Shown: positions 1-12,554, counted from the first letter of the stretch. The stretch is 64,000 nucleotides of DNA from Eudorina sp. 2006-703-Eu-15 (GCA_003117195.1 BDSI01000014.1:496001-560000); one strand, 5' to 3'. Numbers and translations are program-made. Notes: a model not told the origin generated them from the letters alone.

Positions 1-1923
1 CCCCCCGCCCCCGGGACGGCAGCGGAGGCCTACAGCGGAGCCGAGAAAAGCCGACTCCCCCTCCCTCCCGCCGCCGCCGCGCCTGGCACCGGCCGTCCAC
101 CACCCCAAAAGCCACTACGGTGGAACGGTGCGGCCCTGCTGGGCGGCAGCGCGACGCGGGCCAGCGTCGCTCAACTGGCTGACCCTCACCCGGCGACCAA
201 CCTATGAATGCCCAGTTACCTCCATCCTCTCGAGGCCCTCTCGCGCTCCCTGGACTACTCTCGGTCGGACACTCTCGCACGCCAGTTCCCTCCAGGGAGG
301 AGGGAGCGGGGGCGTCCTAGTAGGGGCGTGTGGGGTCCTAGTAGGGGCACGCGCTGGCGCCTCCGAGCGGGCAGCGGGGCGCCCCGCTCGGAGGCGGCGT
401 GCACACTCGGAGCTGTGCGAGGATGACGATGACGATGACTGCCCCCCGACCGGGCGTCTGGCCGCCCAAGGAGGCGTGGAACCAACACACAGTTCTATCA
501 ACAAGGCTGGCTGCCAGCGAGACCCCAACCCGCCGCTGCCCCTGCTCCCGCTGCCTGTCTCGGCGTGTTCGCGACGAACCCGCCACCGCTCCGCAGAATT
601 GCGCGCCAAACCGCGTCCTGGCGGCGCCGTACCTTCAGGATCGGTCCCGACTCCCGTCTACCTTATCCCGTACATACATACCGTACGTTTCCGTACACGC
701 GACCAACGATCGCGCTGCCTCGGCTGCAATCTCAGCCGCGGCACACAATTCGAGTCCATTCGGAGGGAGCTCCTAGCCGCGGCGGCGGCACCCGCCCTTC
801 TAGCCCGGCGCCACTTTCGACCGACAGCAGCCACCGCTGCGACACCCCGTCCTGCAGGCAGCCCCCTGCCGCCCCCCGGAAGACAAGCCATGCATGCGCC
901 TTCGAGCCCCGCGACCAGGCAGATAGATGCTGCTGAGAGCCCCACAGCCCCTCGCGCATGTCGGCAGCTCAGCGACTGGGGGCCGCGGAGCCCCCGGGGG
1001 GGAGGGCACTTCTCACGGACGCGTTGAAATCCCCCGCGGGCGCATCCACCACATCCATCACACTCTACACAACGACTCGAATATGCCGCCCGCACGACGG
1101 ACCGCGCCGTGCTCCATGGGGTGATGTGGGTTTGACGGATGGTGGGTGGTAATATAGATATGCTGATATGTGACATGCTTGCTTGCTTGCATGCATGCAA
1201 AAATGTACGGCATGGGCGCACCATGAGCACGTGTCGAGTCTCCGTTCGTCCAGTCGGCACACCCCAACCGCCGCACATGTCGCACATCACAAAACACGTC
1301 AGTGGGCTCATGCTAGGTGCGTGGCGAAGGCGGGGCGCAAGCCCCCGGCGGCCCCCAACAAACACACACAGAGTCCTAAAACACACACCTGCACCTGCAC
1401 CTGCCGCAGAGGGGGGTCCACCCCACGCAAACGCGGCGCACCAAGTGTGTTCAGCGAGAAACCCGCCCGACCCTAACCAGTCACCAATGGTAACTGTACC
1501 AATGGCACCGTGTGTGAGCTCAGCGCAGCGCTTTCGCGGCGACATGTGCTACCCCCCAGCCGCTGGGCTGGTGGGGCCGGCGGCGCGGCAAAGGGCCGCG
1601 TGTGGCGGCGGCCGGGCATCGCTGCCCGCTGTCAATGCGCCTCGTCCGCCGCCGCCGCTGCCGCCGCCGTCGCCTCCAGTCGCCTCCAGCGCTGCCCTCT
1701 CCTGACCTGAACCCGATATCCTGAATCCATGGACCCCTTGAAGATGATGCGTGTTCCAAACAAACATGTACGGCGCGTGGCCCTGTACCGGTGGTATTCA
1801 CGGAGTATGTGGTGTGGCCTGGGGTCCTCGACATGACGATATCCCGCAGCAAATCTTTGTACCCAGTCTCAACGAACCCTTGGTCGGGGTTTGGTCGGGG
1901 GTTGCATAGCAGCCCTCCATATG
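1..1923. other. No gene recognised; left flank
   Basis: This stretch is GC-rich and holds only short overlapping frames with no family resemblance and no convincing chain of spliced exons. The right part should be the 3' UTR and downstream flank of the minus-strand gene ending at 1924. A CGTAC-rich patch lies near 660-700 and CA-rich patches near 1350-1400. The first 180 bases are open on the plus strand and could be the tail of a gene to the left, but I cannot support that. Confidence 0.4.
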
Positions 1924-4900
1924 CTACCGTCGTCGCGCGCCGCGAACCCACTCCGCGAATGACGCTGAGTGGTACGTCAGCACGTGCCGTCGAGCGTCGA
2001 TGTCGTCCGGCACATCCGAGTCGTCCGAATCGTCCCCGTCGATAACCACCTCGTCGTACGACGGCCCGCGCGCCAGCACCGCGGCCCGGTCGAAGCGTCG
2101 CGGCAGCTCCGCGTCGCGACCCGCCGCCGCCGCCGCCGCCAGCGGTGACGACGGCTCGGAGGCGTCGCCGCCGCCGCCGCCGCCGCCAGTTGCCAAGGGA
2201 TCGTCCCGCGACTGGACGAGCGCGTGCTTGCCCCGCCTGAATTGTAGGACAGGGGGCGACGCGGACGTGTCAACAGCCCCCCCTCTCTTACCGTATGTGG
2301 TATGTCTCCCCTAGTCAGAACCCTCTACTGTTTCAACATAAGTAGCCATTCCCTTGCGTTGTTGTGAACCTAGCACGCGCTGTGGGACCACGGCTTTCGT
2401 ACATCCTGCGTGTGTACAACAAGGTGCCGTACCTTGGGGAAACGCTGTAGCAGCGCTCCAGGGGTGGTGACGCCAGGGTAGGCGGCGGCCGGGGGCTGGC
2501 ACCCGCGGCGGCAGCGGCGCCGCCGCCGCCACCACGCGCGCCGCCGGCGGCCCCGCCCACCGCTGCCGCCGCCGCAGCCGCCGCAGCCGCCGCCGACACC
2601 GACGCGGCCTCTGCCTCCACCCTCGCCAGCCGCGCCCGGGTCTCCTCGAGCTGCCTCCTGAGGTCCTCGTTGGAGGACTGGATGGCGGGGCAGTTGTGTC
2701 CGTCGGCGGAGGCGGCAAGACAGTACGGGTGGTATGCAACGGGCACTGCGGCGCCCAACCGATGATGGCTGATGGGTGTCAGGGCAGTGGCGGAGGTCAG
2801 GGCCGCCGGCACCCAGGTCCTCGTCCCGTTGGTTAGGTCCGTTGCGAAGTCGGTTAACTCCGTTGCCGAGTTGCAGGGGGAGCCCCGCACTCTTCCCCGC
2901 CCGCCCTACCCGCCCTTTGCCCGCCCTCAAGTATCCGCCCGACGCACCCGCAGCCGCTCCGCTTCCCGCTCCGCCTCCGACCCGGCGAGGCCCGAGCCGT
3001 CGTTGCTGGCCGACATTGGGCGCTGCCGCTGCCCCGGCGGCGGCGCCGGCGTCAGCGACGCGGCCCGCGCCGGTGTGATCCGCGCCTCCAGTGCGCTGTC
3101 GACCAGAGAACACGTCAGCTCTGCCGACGGGGGGTTTTTAGAAGCAAAATTCAGAAGTACGGCGGGTGATGCTGTACAACATAAACCAGAGGTTCAAACA
3201 GAAAGACAAGCCCAGATGGCGGCGGGCGGGCATAGCTATGGTGCTGACGGTGGTTACAGGGAAATGAGTGTGGGGGGAAAGCCCGACCCGTGAGGCATGT
3301 GTACGGCAGGGTGTACGGCAAAGCAGAGGGAAGGTGCACGCGCATTGCACGGTCAGGGACGGCGATGGCACGCCAAGGGGGATGAACTGCAGTCAGCATC
3401 CCAAACGCGACGGAAGGCCCAAACACTTGCATGTGCCGTCACCACCGTGTCAAAACGGATGCCACAACTTACGCTTCTGCCCCAACTCTGTTGCTTCGGC
3501 CGGACGTCTGCAGTGTATTCCCTCTTCGCAAAGGCGGCATCGAAGCAATTTTCGATTTGCGCACACCTACATGTATGCCGTACCGTACCGTACCATATCC
3601 TGTCGTACCTGTCGTACCCTCCAGATAGGCGTCGAGCGTCGCCCAGCACTCGTGCACCGTGCTGCCCAGCTGCCGCCCCGCCGCCCCCGGCGCCGCCGCC
3701 GCCAGCTCCTGTCGCAACACCTGGAACACCCGCCGTACAGCAACCCGCACCTCCCACTGCAGATCCGGACCCGACTCCTTGAGCGCCGCCAGCTGCGCCA
3801 CCGTCAGCTGCGGCGGCGGCGGCGGCGGCGGCGCTGCCGCCGCGGCCGCCACGCCGCCAGCTGCCCGGGCCTCCGGCGCCCCGCCCGCGGATCTAGGCCT
3901 ACAAGCGGGCGCCTGGAGGGCGAGCAACGCGCCCGTGGCCTTTTGGAGGTCACTGTTGATCTCGGACATTGCCCGCACAGCGGGACTGCCGCTGCTGCTG
4001 CCGCTGCTGCCGGCGGCCGGCAGCGCCGCCAAGGCCGCGGCGACGGCGCCGTCGGGCGACGCACCTCCGGCGGCGCCGGCGGCGGCCATTAGGCTGCCGT
4101 CAGCACCAGCGCTGTCACCCAGCAGCCGCCTGCCACCGCCGGCGGAGCCCCGCGCCGTCAGGCTGTGGGATCGTCGTGGAGGCGCGCCGGCGCCCGACGC
4201 AGGCAGGTTCGGCGTCAACGGTGTCGCCACCGCCGTCTCCGACGCGCACGGCAGCAGCGGCCCCGGCGCCGACAACGACATGCCCGTCACATCCACAAGG
4301 CCCCCAGGGGAGGCGTACCGTCGGCTGGCGCTGATGACGCCGCTGCACCAGCCGCCGCCGGAGTCTCCGAGCCCGCCGCCGCCGCCGCCGCCACCGCCGC
4401 CGATGCCGTTGGCGGAGGCTGCAAACGTGCCGCTGACCCGCAGCGGCGCCAGGACGGCGTTTCGAGACGGCGACGGCGGCGGCGACGCTTCAAAGGGCAG
4501 TGGCGGCGCTGACATCTGGGGCCCCACGTCCAGAAACGCTGACGTCGACGTCTGAATGTCGCCCAGGCCGCCGCTCAGGGACCTTCGGCCGCCGGTGCCC
4601 GACGGCCCAAGACCCGGCAAGTCCAGACTCCCGGCGACGGTGCCACCGCCGCTGCCGCCGCCAAAAGTAATCGCCGGCAGATCCAACTTGGGCAGCCCGA
4701 TGCCGCCGCCGCCGCCAGTGCCGGTGGGGTTGCCGCTGACGCTGTGGCGCATCGGCGGCAAGCCGCCGATGCCGTTGCCGGCTACGGCGACGCTGCCGCC
4801 GCCGACGACGCAGTTGGCAATCATGGGCATGAGGCCCGCGGCGGGGCCTCCGCCTCCGCTGCCGCCGAGCGCTGTGAGGCTGGCGAGGCTGCCTAGGCTG

Positions 4901-5182
4901 CTGCTGGGTCCGTGATGATGGCGGTCCGCGCTGCCGCAGCGACACATCGCGGAGAGTGGCTTGACGACGGACAGCGACGCCGAGGAAAGCGTGGACGCGC
5001 CGCCAGAGGTTGTACCGCCCGAGCCGCCGCCGCCGGTGGCGGTGGTGGTGCTGCCGCTGGCGGGTCCGACCGCGCTGCCGGCCGGGGCGCCATTGCTGCT
5101 GGCCGCGACGGCGCCGCCATTACCCGCGGTGGCGGTGGCGGCGGCGGCGGTGGAGCCACGCAGGGGGCTGCCGGGGGGGTCC
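1924..5182 (-). CDS. Ala/Gly-rich protein with C-terminal coiled coil (5' end missing)
   Basis: Function is not recognised. Four exons link in phase on the minus strand: 5182-3618, 3120-2948, 2677-2433 and 2236-1924, all with GT-AG borders, giving about 760 residues. The first exon encodes roughly 520 residues of Gly/Ser/Ala/Pro-rich sequence with poly-Gly and poly-Pro runs. It then becomes ordered and amphipathic (EVRVAVRRVFQVLRQEL). The next two exons join into a coiled coil rich in Glu, Arg and Ala (EAERLR followed by SSNEDLRRQLEETRARL). The last exon has an acidic Asp/Ser stretch and ends in GARRR. No in-frame ATG precedes the acceptor at 5183, so the start lies in an upstream exon I could not identify; a 15-bp minisatellite occupies that flank. 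A scaffold or cytoskeletal role is possible, but only because of the coiled coil. Confidence 0.6.
3576..3620. repeat. CCGTA/CGTAC pentanucleotide array
   Basis: Short degenerate tandem array of a CCGTA-type pentamer, starting at the 5' splice site of the intron 3121-3617. A similar array occurs at 33655-33690. Isolated copies of GTACGG and its complement recur in introns and flanks throughout the window. Confidence 0.6.
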
Positions 5183-5215
5183 CTGCGGGTGTGCGGGACC
5201 ACCCGGCGAGGGCAG

Positions 5216-5342
5216 GGAAGAGGAGCCGTGAGGGGAGCAGCAGTGAGGGGAGCAGCAGTGAGGGGAGCAGCATTGAGGGGAGCCGTGAGGGGAGCGAGCA
5301 GCAGTGAGGGGAGCAGCAGTGAGGGGAGCAGCAGTGAGGGGA
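5216..5342. repeat. 15-bp minisatellite (GAGGGGAGCAGCAGT)
   Basis: About eight imperfect copies of a 15-bp unit lie just upstream, in gene orientation, of the acceptor at 5183. Because 15 is a multiple of three the array stays open in all minus frames (Leu-Leu-Leu-Pro-Ser in one). That openness is not evidence of coding, and no ATG sits in the joined frame. Confidence 0.8.
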
Positions 5343-8300
5343 CGCCGCCAGGTACCGCAACATGGGCCGAGACCAAGACACGGATCTTCACAGATATTCA
5401 CACACACACACACATGCATCGCATACACTCATAGCCACATCACGGAGATCTATGCATCACACCACTGTGCTGTGCCAACCCAGGTAAGGAGATTGACATG
5501 GGAGGCAGCAGGGGGGCAGCGACCGCAGCCTTAGCCCGGCCTGGCGGGCCAACTGCGCTCCGGCTGATTCTGAGGCTCTGTACGGCCGCGTTGTGCGCCA
5601 TCGTGCTTTGGCTGGCCATCTGAGAATCAACTGGCGCACGACGATGCGGCGATGTGAGGACGGAGGACGCCCTAGGCCCTCAGTACCAGCCCGGCATGCA
5701 GGACCCCGCCCGGCATGCAGGTTGCGCTGAAGGGAAGGAGAGGAGAGCAGAGCTCACAAGGCCGCAACACGGCATCAGTCACCAGAAACGCAGTGGGTTG
5801 CGGGCAGGGGGGGGAGCGTGCTGCCGAGAGGGCGCGTGCTCCCGCTCGGCGGCCCGGGCTGGCGGGTGTGGAGCGACGGGGTCCCGAAACCAGGGGCTGT
5901 TCCAGATTCCAGAAGCGGCGTATTTTTTCCCGTCATGTCAGCGGGTGCGCCAACTGACGCCTCTTACATGTGAACTTCTTCGCATTCGGCCCGATGGGTC
6001 GGCTCTCCGGGCACTGACTGAGCCCTGACTCGCCGCATGGGTCCGAGCGGAGGTGGTGTGACCGACGGTGCGGGCGCTGCCGCCGCTGGGACGGGTCCCC
6101 CTGTAGTCGGGCAACGGAGATTCGTTGAAGGTGAAGGTTGCGGATTGATGTGGCTTCAACGGCGCTGCTCAAACGAGGAGAGATGAGCGCGCAAGCGCGA
6201 CATGTGCGTTTATACCGGGACCGCACCTCCTCTGCCTACGCTGGCAGGCGTGAAGCTGTACAGCAGGGAGTCCGCAGGCACACTTGTGGAAACCTGGGCA
6301 GTCATGTGGCCGGCTTTGCAACGCAGCGCTGCCTCGCCCCTTCAGGACGGCTTGACAAAGCAAATAATTTGAAGAAAACAAAGCCTTGTTGTTAATTCCA
6401 AGCCCGGTATGTTCTGTTGCGTTCGGACGCTTGTTCGACAACTTGGCTATCGGTTGAAGGTAGGAAAATTTTGCAGGCCCGGTGCACTTTGGCGTGCACC
6501 TTGAGCTTGCCTGTAGTTTGTTTCAACAGTTCAAAAGCGCAAACAGCATATAATTCAAAGTGAGGCCGACAGTGAGTCGTGTGTCTTCGTTGCGTCGTCC
6601 TATCCCCATAATCTAATTGCACCTAGCGTGTGACACATCACATGTACTGTTAATAACTAGGTGTTGAAACGCAGTTTTTCCGCTATACACGTCACATCAG
6701 TCATAATCTCGTACATCACCTAGAAAACAAATGACTGATAAAAGCTAATAATATTTGCAAGGGGAAACTTGTTGTGAGTGCCAAGACGTATGATAGGTTC
6801 AGTATTATATATGGCGAGCAACTCTGTACTTCTGATGATGTGTCGGCCGTTATAATCGTTTGCACAGTTCCAAAGGAATACGTGTAAACCCGCAAAATGT
6901 GTGACCAACAAAAAGAAGTTATATACGTTACACCACTGATCCTAATGGTACTACATTCGTATTGCTGGTTGATCTGAACGGTGTCTCGCTGGTGCACGGC
7001 GCGATGGCATGCTCGCATCAAATCACCGGAGGCAAAGCTGCACTGGTGGGCTATGCCAGAACTTCGGAGTCACACCTGTTGAAACCGCAACTGTTTCGGA
7101 GGCACTGCACAGGGACGTTGTACAACGCCCGTGGTTCAGCCTGCTTCAGCCCGGTGGCCGGCGTTTCATATGTGTGCGCGGCCGGGTTCCCACACCACCG
7201 TCAAGGTGGAAACAGCGCTATTGAACCAGGCTGTGTCATCTTTCGCCTGCGCTGTGACCCGTGGGCGGCTCGTGTGGGCTCCATCGGCGCCGTTCCAGGG
7301 GGCGCCATAGGGGTCATGGCCTAGCCCCACCCCACACCCTTGCGCCATGCAACCGGATTCCCCGGACCACGGCCCCAAGCCAGTGCACCGACAGCAGAGT
7401 CAGACCAGGACCCCTACAGTCCTGGCGGGTTTCGGCGGGTACAGTTCGGGCGGGTCTCCCGCTGCTCAACAACCCCCTGATCGCCATATCACACAGCTCA
7501 CCGCCCATGAATGCGGCCACCCGCGACCGCCCAGCCGTTGAGCCCCCTGCCGAGATGCCCGTCAGCGCTCCCCGCAGCACACACCCTCTCTCCCCTCGCT
7601 CCCCTATTTCTTTTCAATTTAACCCTCTCTCCCCTGGGCCGCTTTTTGGAGTTATTTCTTTTTTTCAATTTAACCCTCTCCCCCCCCCCCATGAGGCGCC
7701 CCGCTCCCTCCTCTCCTCGCGCTCCTGTCTGCTCCCTCCCCTCCTCGCCTCCTCTCCTGCTCCATTGCTCTTTGTCCAACAGGGTTGGTGCACGTCCCTG
7801 GAGCCCCGCCGCACACTGCCGGGGCCGCCCCGCACCCAGTGTATCACGCTACCCGGGCCCCGCAACTGATGCGGCCCGGGCCTTACCTCCCTCTCTCCCT
7901 CCCTCCCTAACTCCCTCCCTCCCGTGAACCAAACCCTCCCTCACCTCCCTCAATTCGTTCCTCCCTCCGCTCGTCACTCCGCTCAGAGGTTCAACATCCG
8001 CCGACGCCCTCGCTGCCCCGCAGCGCGGCATCCATCTGCGTGCCCGACCCGACCCGGCCCAGCCGGGGTTGGTGTGCTCCTCGTCGCGTGTGGCGCCCCA
8101 AGAGACATAGACACACCCCCAGCTCACACGCTCAGTTTCTTTACTAGACACACACGCTCACCCGTATCATGGGCCCGGGTGGTTTGGGCGGGTTCCTCCT
8201 CGCTGACCACACACCTGGTCACACAGTGTGTTGGTCCCGGCTCGAAAGGAGCAGAAACACACACACACACACACACACGCGCACTCCGGGGTGAGTCCTG

Positions 8301-8516
8301 TCTGGCAGCTCCTGTGTTTTCCGACAATACATACACACACACGTGCACGCGCTCACCTCTCACAAGACGCTCAAATTCTTGTACTTCCATCACCCTCACA
8401 CAGACATAGACGTAGGTTCCCTTTCTAAACAGAGACATAGACGTAGGTTCCATTTAGAAACAAAGACATAGACACCGACAAACGGGGTTTCTTTTCTAAG
8501 CCCACGGGGTGTGAGC
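5343..8516. other. Intergenic, lower-GC, with short repeats
   Basis: No supported gene. It holds the unresolved 5' end of the gene at 1924-5182, an AT-richer block near 6100-6960, and the 3' flank of pth. The phrase TTTCAATTTAACCCTCT appears twice near 7613-7680, and its reverse complement recurs near 18645. A small plus-strand frame at 5498-5623 is treated under findings. Confidence 0.5.
8400..8482. repeat. Imperfect tandem repeat containing GACATAGACGTAGGTTCC
   Basis: Two adjacent copies of the unit GACATAGACGTAGGTTCC plus an A/T-rich TTTCTAAACA-like spacer, followed by a degenerate third. An isolated AGACATAGAC occurs near 8101. It lies just downstream of the pth stop codon, so it is probably in the 3' UTR. 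Confidence 0.6.
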
Positions 8517-11500
8517 TCATAGCCTCTGCCCCGAGGCGGCCTTGTCCAGCCCCAGCGCCAGCACACTCTTGACCACCAGGACACTCTCCTGAGGGGGGCC
8601 GCCGGGTGAACCCGCAGAGGGGCGGGGGAGAGACGTGAGGGGTGCGGGGCGGTGAGGGGCGGGGTGAAATGGACGCGAGGGCCGCAACAATGGGGGGAAG
8701 GGGGGGAAGCGCGTTCACACGTGTGCACCTGCTTGCGCACCACCATGGCATAATGCTCCAGTCCTCGACTTTTAACCGATGCTAACTGCCCCTTGTGTCG
8801 TCCCTCTTCTGCGGGCGCTTTGCTTCCCTTGCTTTCAGGTCAGTCTACGGTGACGCTTGCACTTTGCGGGCGGGTTCATTTGCGCTGGGCATTTGCTTGC
8901 TTGTGACATGCCACGCGCTGTTGTCGCATGCTCCCCTGCCTGACCTGTGTAGTTCTCCATTAGTTACGTTTGTTTACGCCAGCCAGTCGGCCGCGGGTTA
9001 CGGTAGCTAGCAGTTCTTCCCTGGTCGCCCGCCATTCGCTACTGCGCCTTCAGCCGACACTACAGCAATCCTCATATAACCATACGCAGCCCTACTTGCT
9101 CTCTCTATATACATCTATACACATATAAATACTATGCCGTACTTCGACAGCGGCGTCAGCCAACCGGACAACTACTACGCAATCGGTGACTGTTTCGCGA
9201 CTTCGCTGTCTTTATTGACGAAAAAGGGGGGAAAGCGCACGGGGCCGTTACAACTCCGAAACCCCTCAACTCCTTCAACCGTTCAACCCAACAGTTAATC
9301 CCCAAACTGGATGAGCCCCCTCCCACCCCAATTTTCGATACCCCTCCGCCCCCAATCCCCGATACCCCTCCGCCCCCACCTGCACGGCCGCGTCGATGTC
9401 CGGTCGCTCCGCCTTGCTGAACGGCTGCAGGACGTACGTGGCGATGGGCATCGGACCCGTGGGTCGGCCGATACCGATCTGCGGGGCCGGGGGGTGAGCG
9501 TGGGGTTGGGTCGCCACGGACAGCGGGGGCCCCGCGTTGTTACTTACTGACCTGCACCTGCATCACAGATGACCGAATTCACCCCCGTATGCACCGACAA
9601 CCCCAACCGCACCCGCCGTACACCTGCCGTACAAGTCCTCGCGTTTGTCGCATGTGTGCACCACCCGCACCACCACCCTCGGCCCCCTCCCACACGCGGC
9701 CCCCCACCCCTTCTCCTCCCCCGCCCTCCATGCCCACCCCCTGGCCTCCTCCCCCCCTCCCGCCTTCCCTCCCCTCCCCCGCCCTCCCCTCCCCCCTTCC
9801 CTCCCCTGCCCCTCCCCCCTGCTCCAGCCTCCCTCCCTCCCTCCCTCACCTTGATCCTCGGGAACTCCTGGCTGCCCCCCATCCTGTCGATGATGGACCG
9901 CAGCCCGTTGTGGCCGCCGTGCCCGCCCTTCTGCCGCAGCCGCACCTGCGCCACCGGCTGGTCCAGGTCGTCCGAGATGACCAGCACCCGACCCGGCGGC
10001 ACCCTGTAGAACTTGGCCAGGGCCGCCACGCTCTCCCCCGAGTTGTTCATGAAGGTCACCGGCTTCACCAGCAGCACCTGGCGCGGGGCATAGGCGGGGA
10101 AAGGAGGGGAGGGGGGAGGGAGGGAGGGAGGGAGGGCGGGAGGGATGGGGAGGAGGGAGGGGGATAGGAAATTGGCGCACTTATTCATACTGCGCTGCTG
10201 CCGGGGCAAAGCCCCGGTGAAGAGAATGAACTGTGCCAGGATCTCCAGCGATGCGACGACGTCCACTTTGTAGGCCTTGACAAATACTGACTGAAAGCGG
10301 GAAGTACCGAAATGAAACAACCTGCCTAACGAGGTAGGGAGGGGGATTGGAGGTAGGGAATGAGTATGTCTGCATACCCGCGGTGAAACACTGGGACGCT
10401 GCGGGAGGGAGCGGAATCAGGGACGATTGGCCACTGCCAGCCCCCCTCCCCACCTGCTTGCCCTGCACCTCCCCCTTGCCCACTGCCGGCCCCCTCCCCA
10501 CCTGCTTGCCCTGCACCTCCCCCTTGCCCACCTCCCCTTGCCCACTGCCCCCCTCCCACCTGCTTGCCCTGCACCTCCCCTTGCCCACTGCCAGCCCCCC
10601 TCCCCACCTGCTTGCCCTGCACCTCCCCCTTGCCCACTGCCAGCCCCCCTCCCCACCTGCTTGCCCTGCACTCCCCCTTGCCACTGCCAGCCCCCTCCCA
10701 CCTGCTTGCCCTGCACCTCCCCCTTGCCCACTGCCAGCCCCCTCCCCACCTGCTTGCCCTGCACCTCCCCCTTGCCCACTGCCCCCCCTCCCCACCTGCT
10801 TGCCCTGCACCTCCCCTTGCCCACTGCCAGCCCCCTCCCCTGCTTGCCCTGCACCTCCCCTTGCCCACTGCCAGCCCCCTCCCACCTGCTTGCCCTGCAC
10901 CTCCCCCTTGCCCACTGCCAGCCCCCTCCCCACCTGCTTGCCCTGCACCTCCCCCTTGCCCACTGCCAGCCCCCCTCCCCACCTGCTTGCCCTGCACCTC
11001 CCCCTTGCCCACTGCCAGCCCCCCTCCCCACCTGCTTGCCCTGCACCTCCCCCTTGCCCACTGCCGGCCCCCCTCCCCACCTGCTTGCCCTGCACCTCCC
11101 CCTTGCCCACTGCCGGCCCCCCTCCCCACCTGCTTGCCCTGCACCTCCCCCTTGCCCACTGCGGCGCTCTTCTCCAGCTTGCGGCAGTCGATGTCCGCCT
11201 GACGGGCCAGCTCGTCGATCACCATGAAGCCCACACTGAGGGTGTGTGTGTGTGTGGATGAGGGGGGGCCGCCGGACGGCACAGGTGTAGTTGCGGAGCG
11301 GATGGAGGGGGTGACAAAGAAAAAAAACCAAACCGGGTGGGGGAGAGAGCAGGAGGCGTCCTCGCCGGGACGGGGACGCCGGCTGGGCGAGACGGAGCTC
11401 AAACGAGCAAGCTGGATGTGTGCGGGGACGGGCAAAGCGACCCATACACACAAGACCGGAAGCAGCTCGGCTGTGTGGGGCGGGGCGGGGACCGGCCCGC

Positions 11501-12093
11501 GGGGGCGGGCCCGCCACCCTCCCATCCCGGTGGGGTGGGGTGCGATGCTGCGGTCGACGGGCGCTGCGGGTGCCGTGCGGGGAGGGGCCCTGGGAGGCAC
11601 GTGCTGTGTGTCGCCCCTCCGTACTCCCGCAGCTCCTATCCACGGGGGTCATGCCTGGCGTCCTGGCTGCTGGCTGGGCAGCCTGGTTGGCCGCTTACTT
11701 GTGCCTCGTGTCGTCGTAGTTTGCCCCCGGGTTGCCCAGTCCGACGATGAGCCAGAGGCCGTCCTCCTGCGCTTTGGCTGGCTGGGGCTTTGGCTGGGTC
11801 TTGGTGGAAGCCGCGGCGGCTCTGGGCGCTGCGACAACCGTCTGGGTGGCGGGGGATGCCGCCGGCTGCACACGCCGACGCTTGTTGGGAGGCGCTTGCA
11901 GCACGCTGGGTGACGCGCCCATACCGCCGATGCTGACACTTGTGCGGATGTGAATCGAGCCGGGCATCTCGGCCTCGGTAAATGAACGCTTGCTCATGGT
12001 CGTCCAGGCGGTTGCACGCGAGACTATTAGTGCTCTATTCCTAAGGCCCTGGGAAAGGCCTCCAGTTAATGTATGACTTAAAATCAGGCTCAT
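8517..12093 (-). CDS. PTH: Peptidyl-tRNA hydrolase, organelle-targeted type
   Basis: Cleaves the ester bond of peptidyl-tRNA released by stalled ribosomes, recycling tRNA (bacterial-type Pth family). Five exons: 12093-11699, 11235-11130, 10077-9850, 9478-9380 and 8588-8517, all GT-AG and in phase, giving about 299 residues. Every hallmark is present: GLGNPG, TRHNVGF with the catalytic His (split by intron 1), [14 protein letters not shown] with the catalytic Asp, and [15 protein letters not shown] followed by RIKIGIGRP across an exon junction. The N-terminus carries about 110 extra residues; starting at 12093 it is basic and hydroxylated like a mitochondrial or plastid presequence. An ATG at 11997 would give a shorter form lacking much of it. 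Intron 2 contains a minisatellite copied from the end of exon 2. The gene is divergent from the mTERF-like gene. Confidence 0.95.
10164..10313 (-). repeat. Intronic element copy 1 (long form)
   Basis: Copy of the recurrent element in pth intron 2, on the gene's sense strand. It ends with CCAATTTCCTAT about 86 nt before the exon-3 acceptor. Upstream it shares GACGTCGTCGCATCGCTGGA and following bases with copy 2. It also carries a small GCCGGGGC/GCCCCGGC hairpin. Confidence 0.75.
10441..11165 (-). repeat. 49-bp minisatellite duplicating an exon end and its 5' splice site
   Basis: About fifteen copies of a 49-bp unit run from the end of pth exon 2 through intron 2. On the minus strand each unit contains bases that read [10 protein letters not shown], then the donor GTGGGG, then a G-rich spacer. 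The copy whose exon part ends at 11130 is the functional exon end, because it joins in phase to the conserved VLLVKP of exon 3. One copy near 10839 has lost its GT. Several copies differ by one or two bases. Confidence 0.9.
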
Positions 12094-12554
12094 GGCGGGC
12101 TGAGCGTGCTGCGGCCAGCGAGGAGGTGACTGTGGGCCAGGACCTGTGTCCAGAGGAGCACAACGGAAGGTAAAGGAACACAGTACTATCTAAACTGAAA
12201 TTATATTCTGGCAACTAATGAGCAATGCACAAGCCCCTGCACATGGTCCCCGCAGATTGGCCGTTTCCCAACCACTCAACCGAATTCGGCGAGGCTTCCC
12301 GGCTTCCCCCGTTACTGGCCATCCTGCTGGGAATTCGACCGGAAAAAAGAAGAGTGCTGCATGATAAAGCACATGTAGGATGTCCTTCTTTCGTCAGTTG
12401 TCAAATTGGTCTTCAGTATTCAATCGTTCTCCCAGGACCAACGTGGCGGCTGCCGGAGTGTGCAAAGTATTGTCAATTATTGGACGTCACAATTTTATTA
12501 ACATAGCTTCACTGACATACTGGTGAAGTGTTTCGCTGGTGCCAGCACGCAAGC
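12094..12554. promoter_or_regulatory. Divergent promoter region, pth / mTERF-like
   Basis: About 460 bp, AT-richer than its surroundings, separate the start codons of pth (minus) and the mTERF-like gene (plus). It probably holds both promoters and 5' UTRs. No clear TATA box or paired motif was seen. Confidence 0.5.

Noticed and set aside
10181..11652. Frames of 300-420 residues on both strands across 10.2-11.6 kb
   Set aside because: They arise from the 49-bp minisatellite lacking stops; only 11130-11235 within it is a supported exon.
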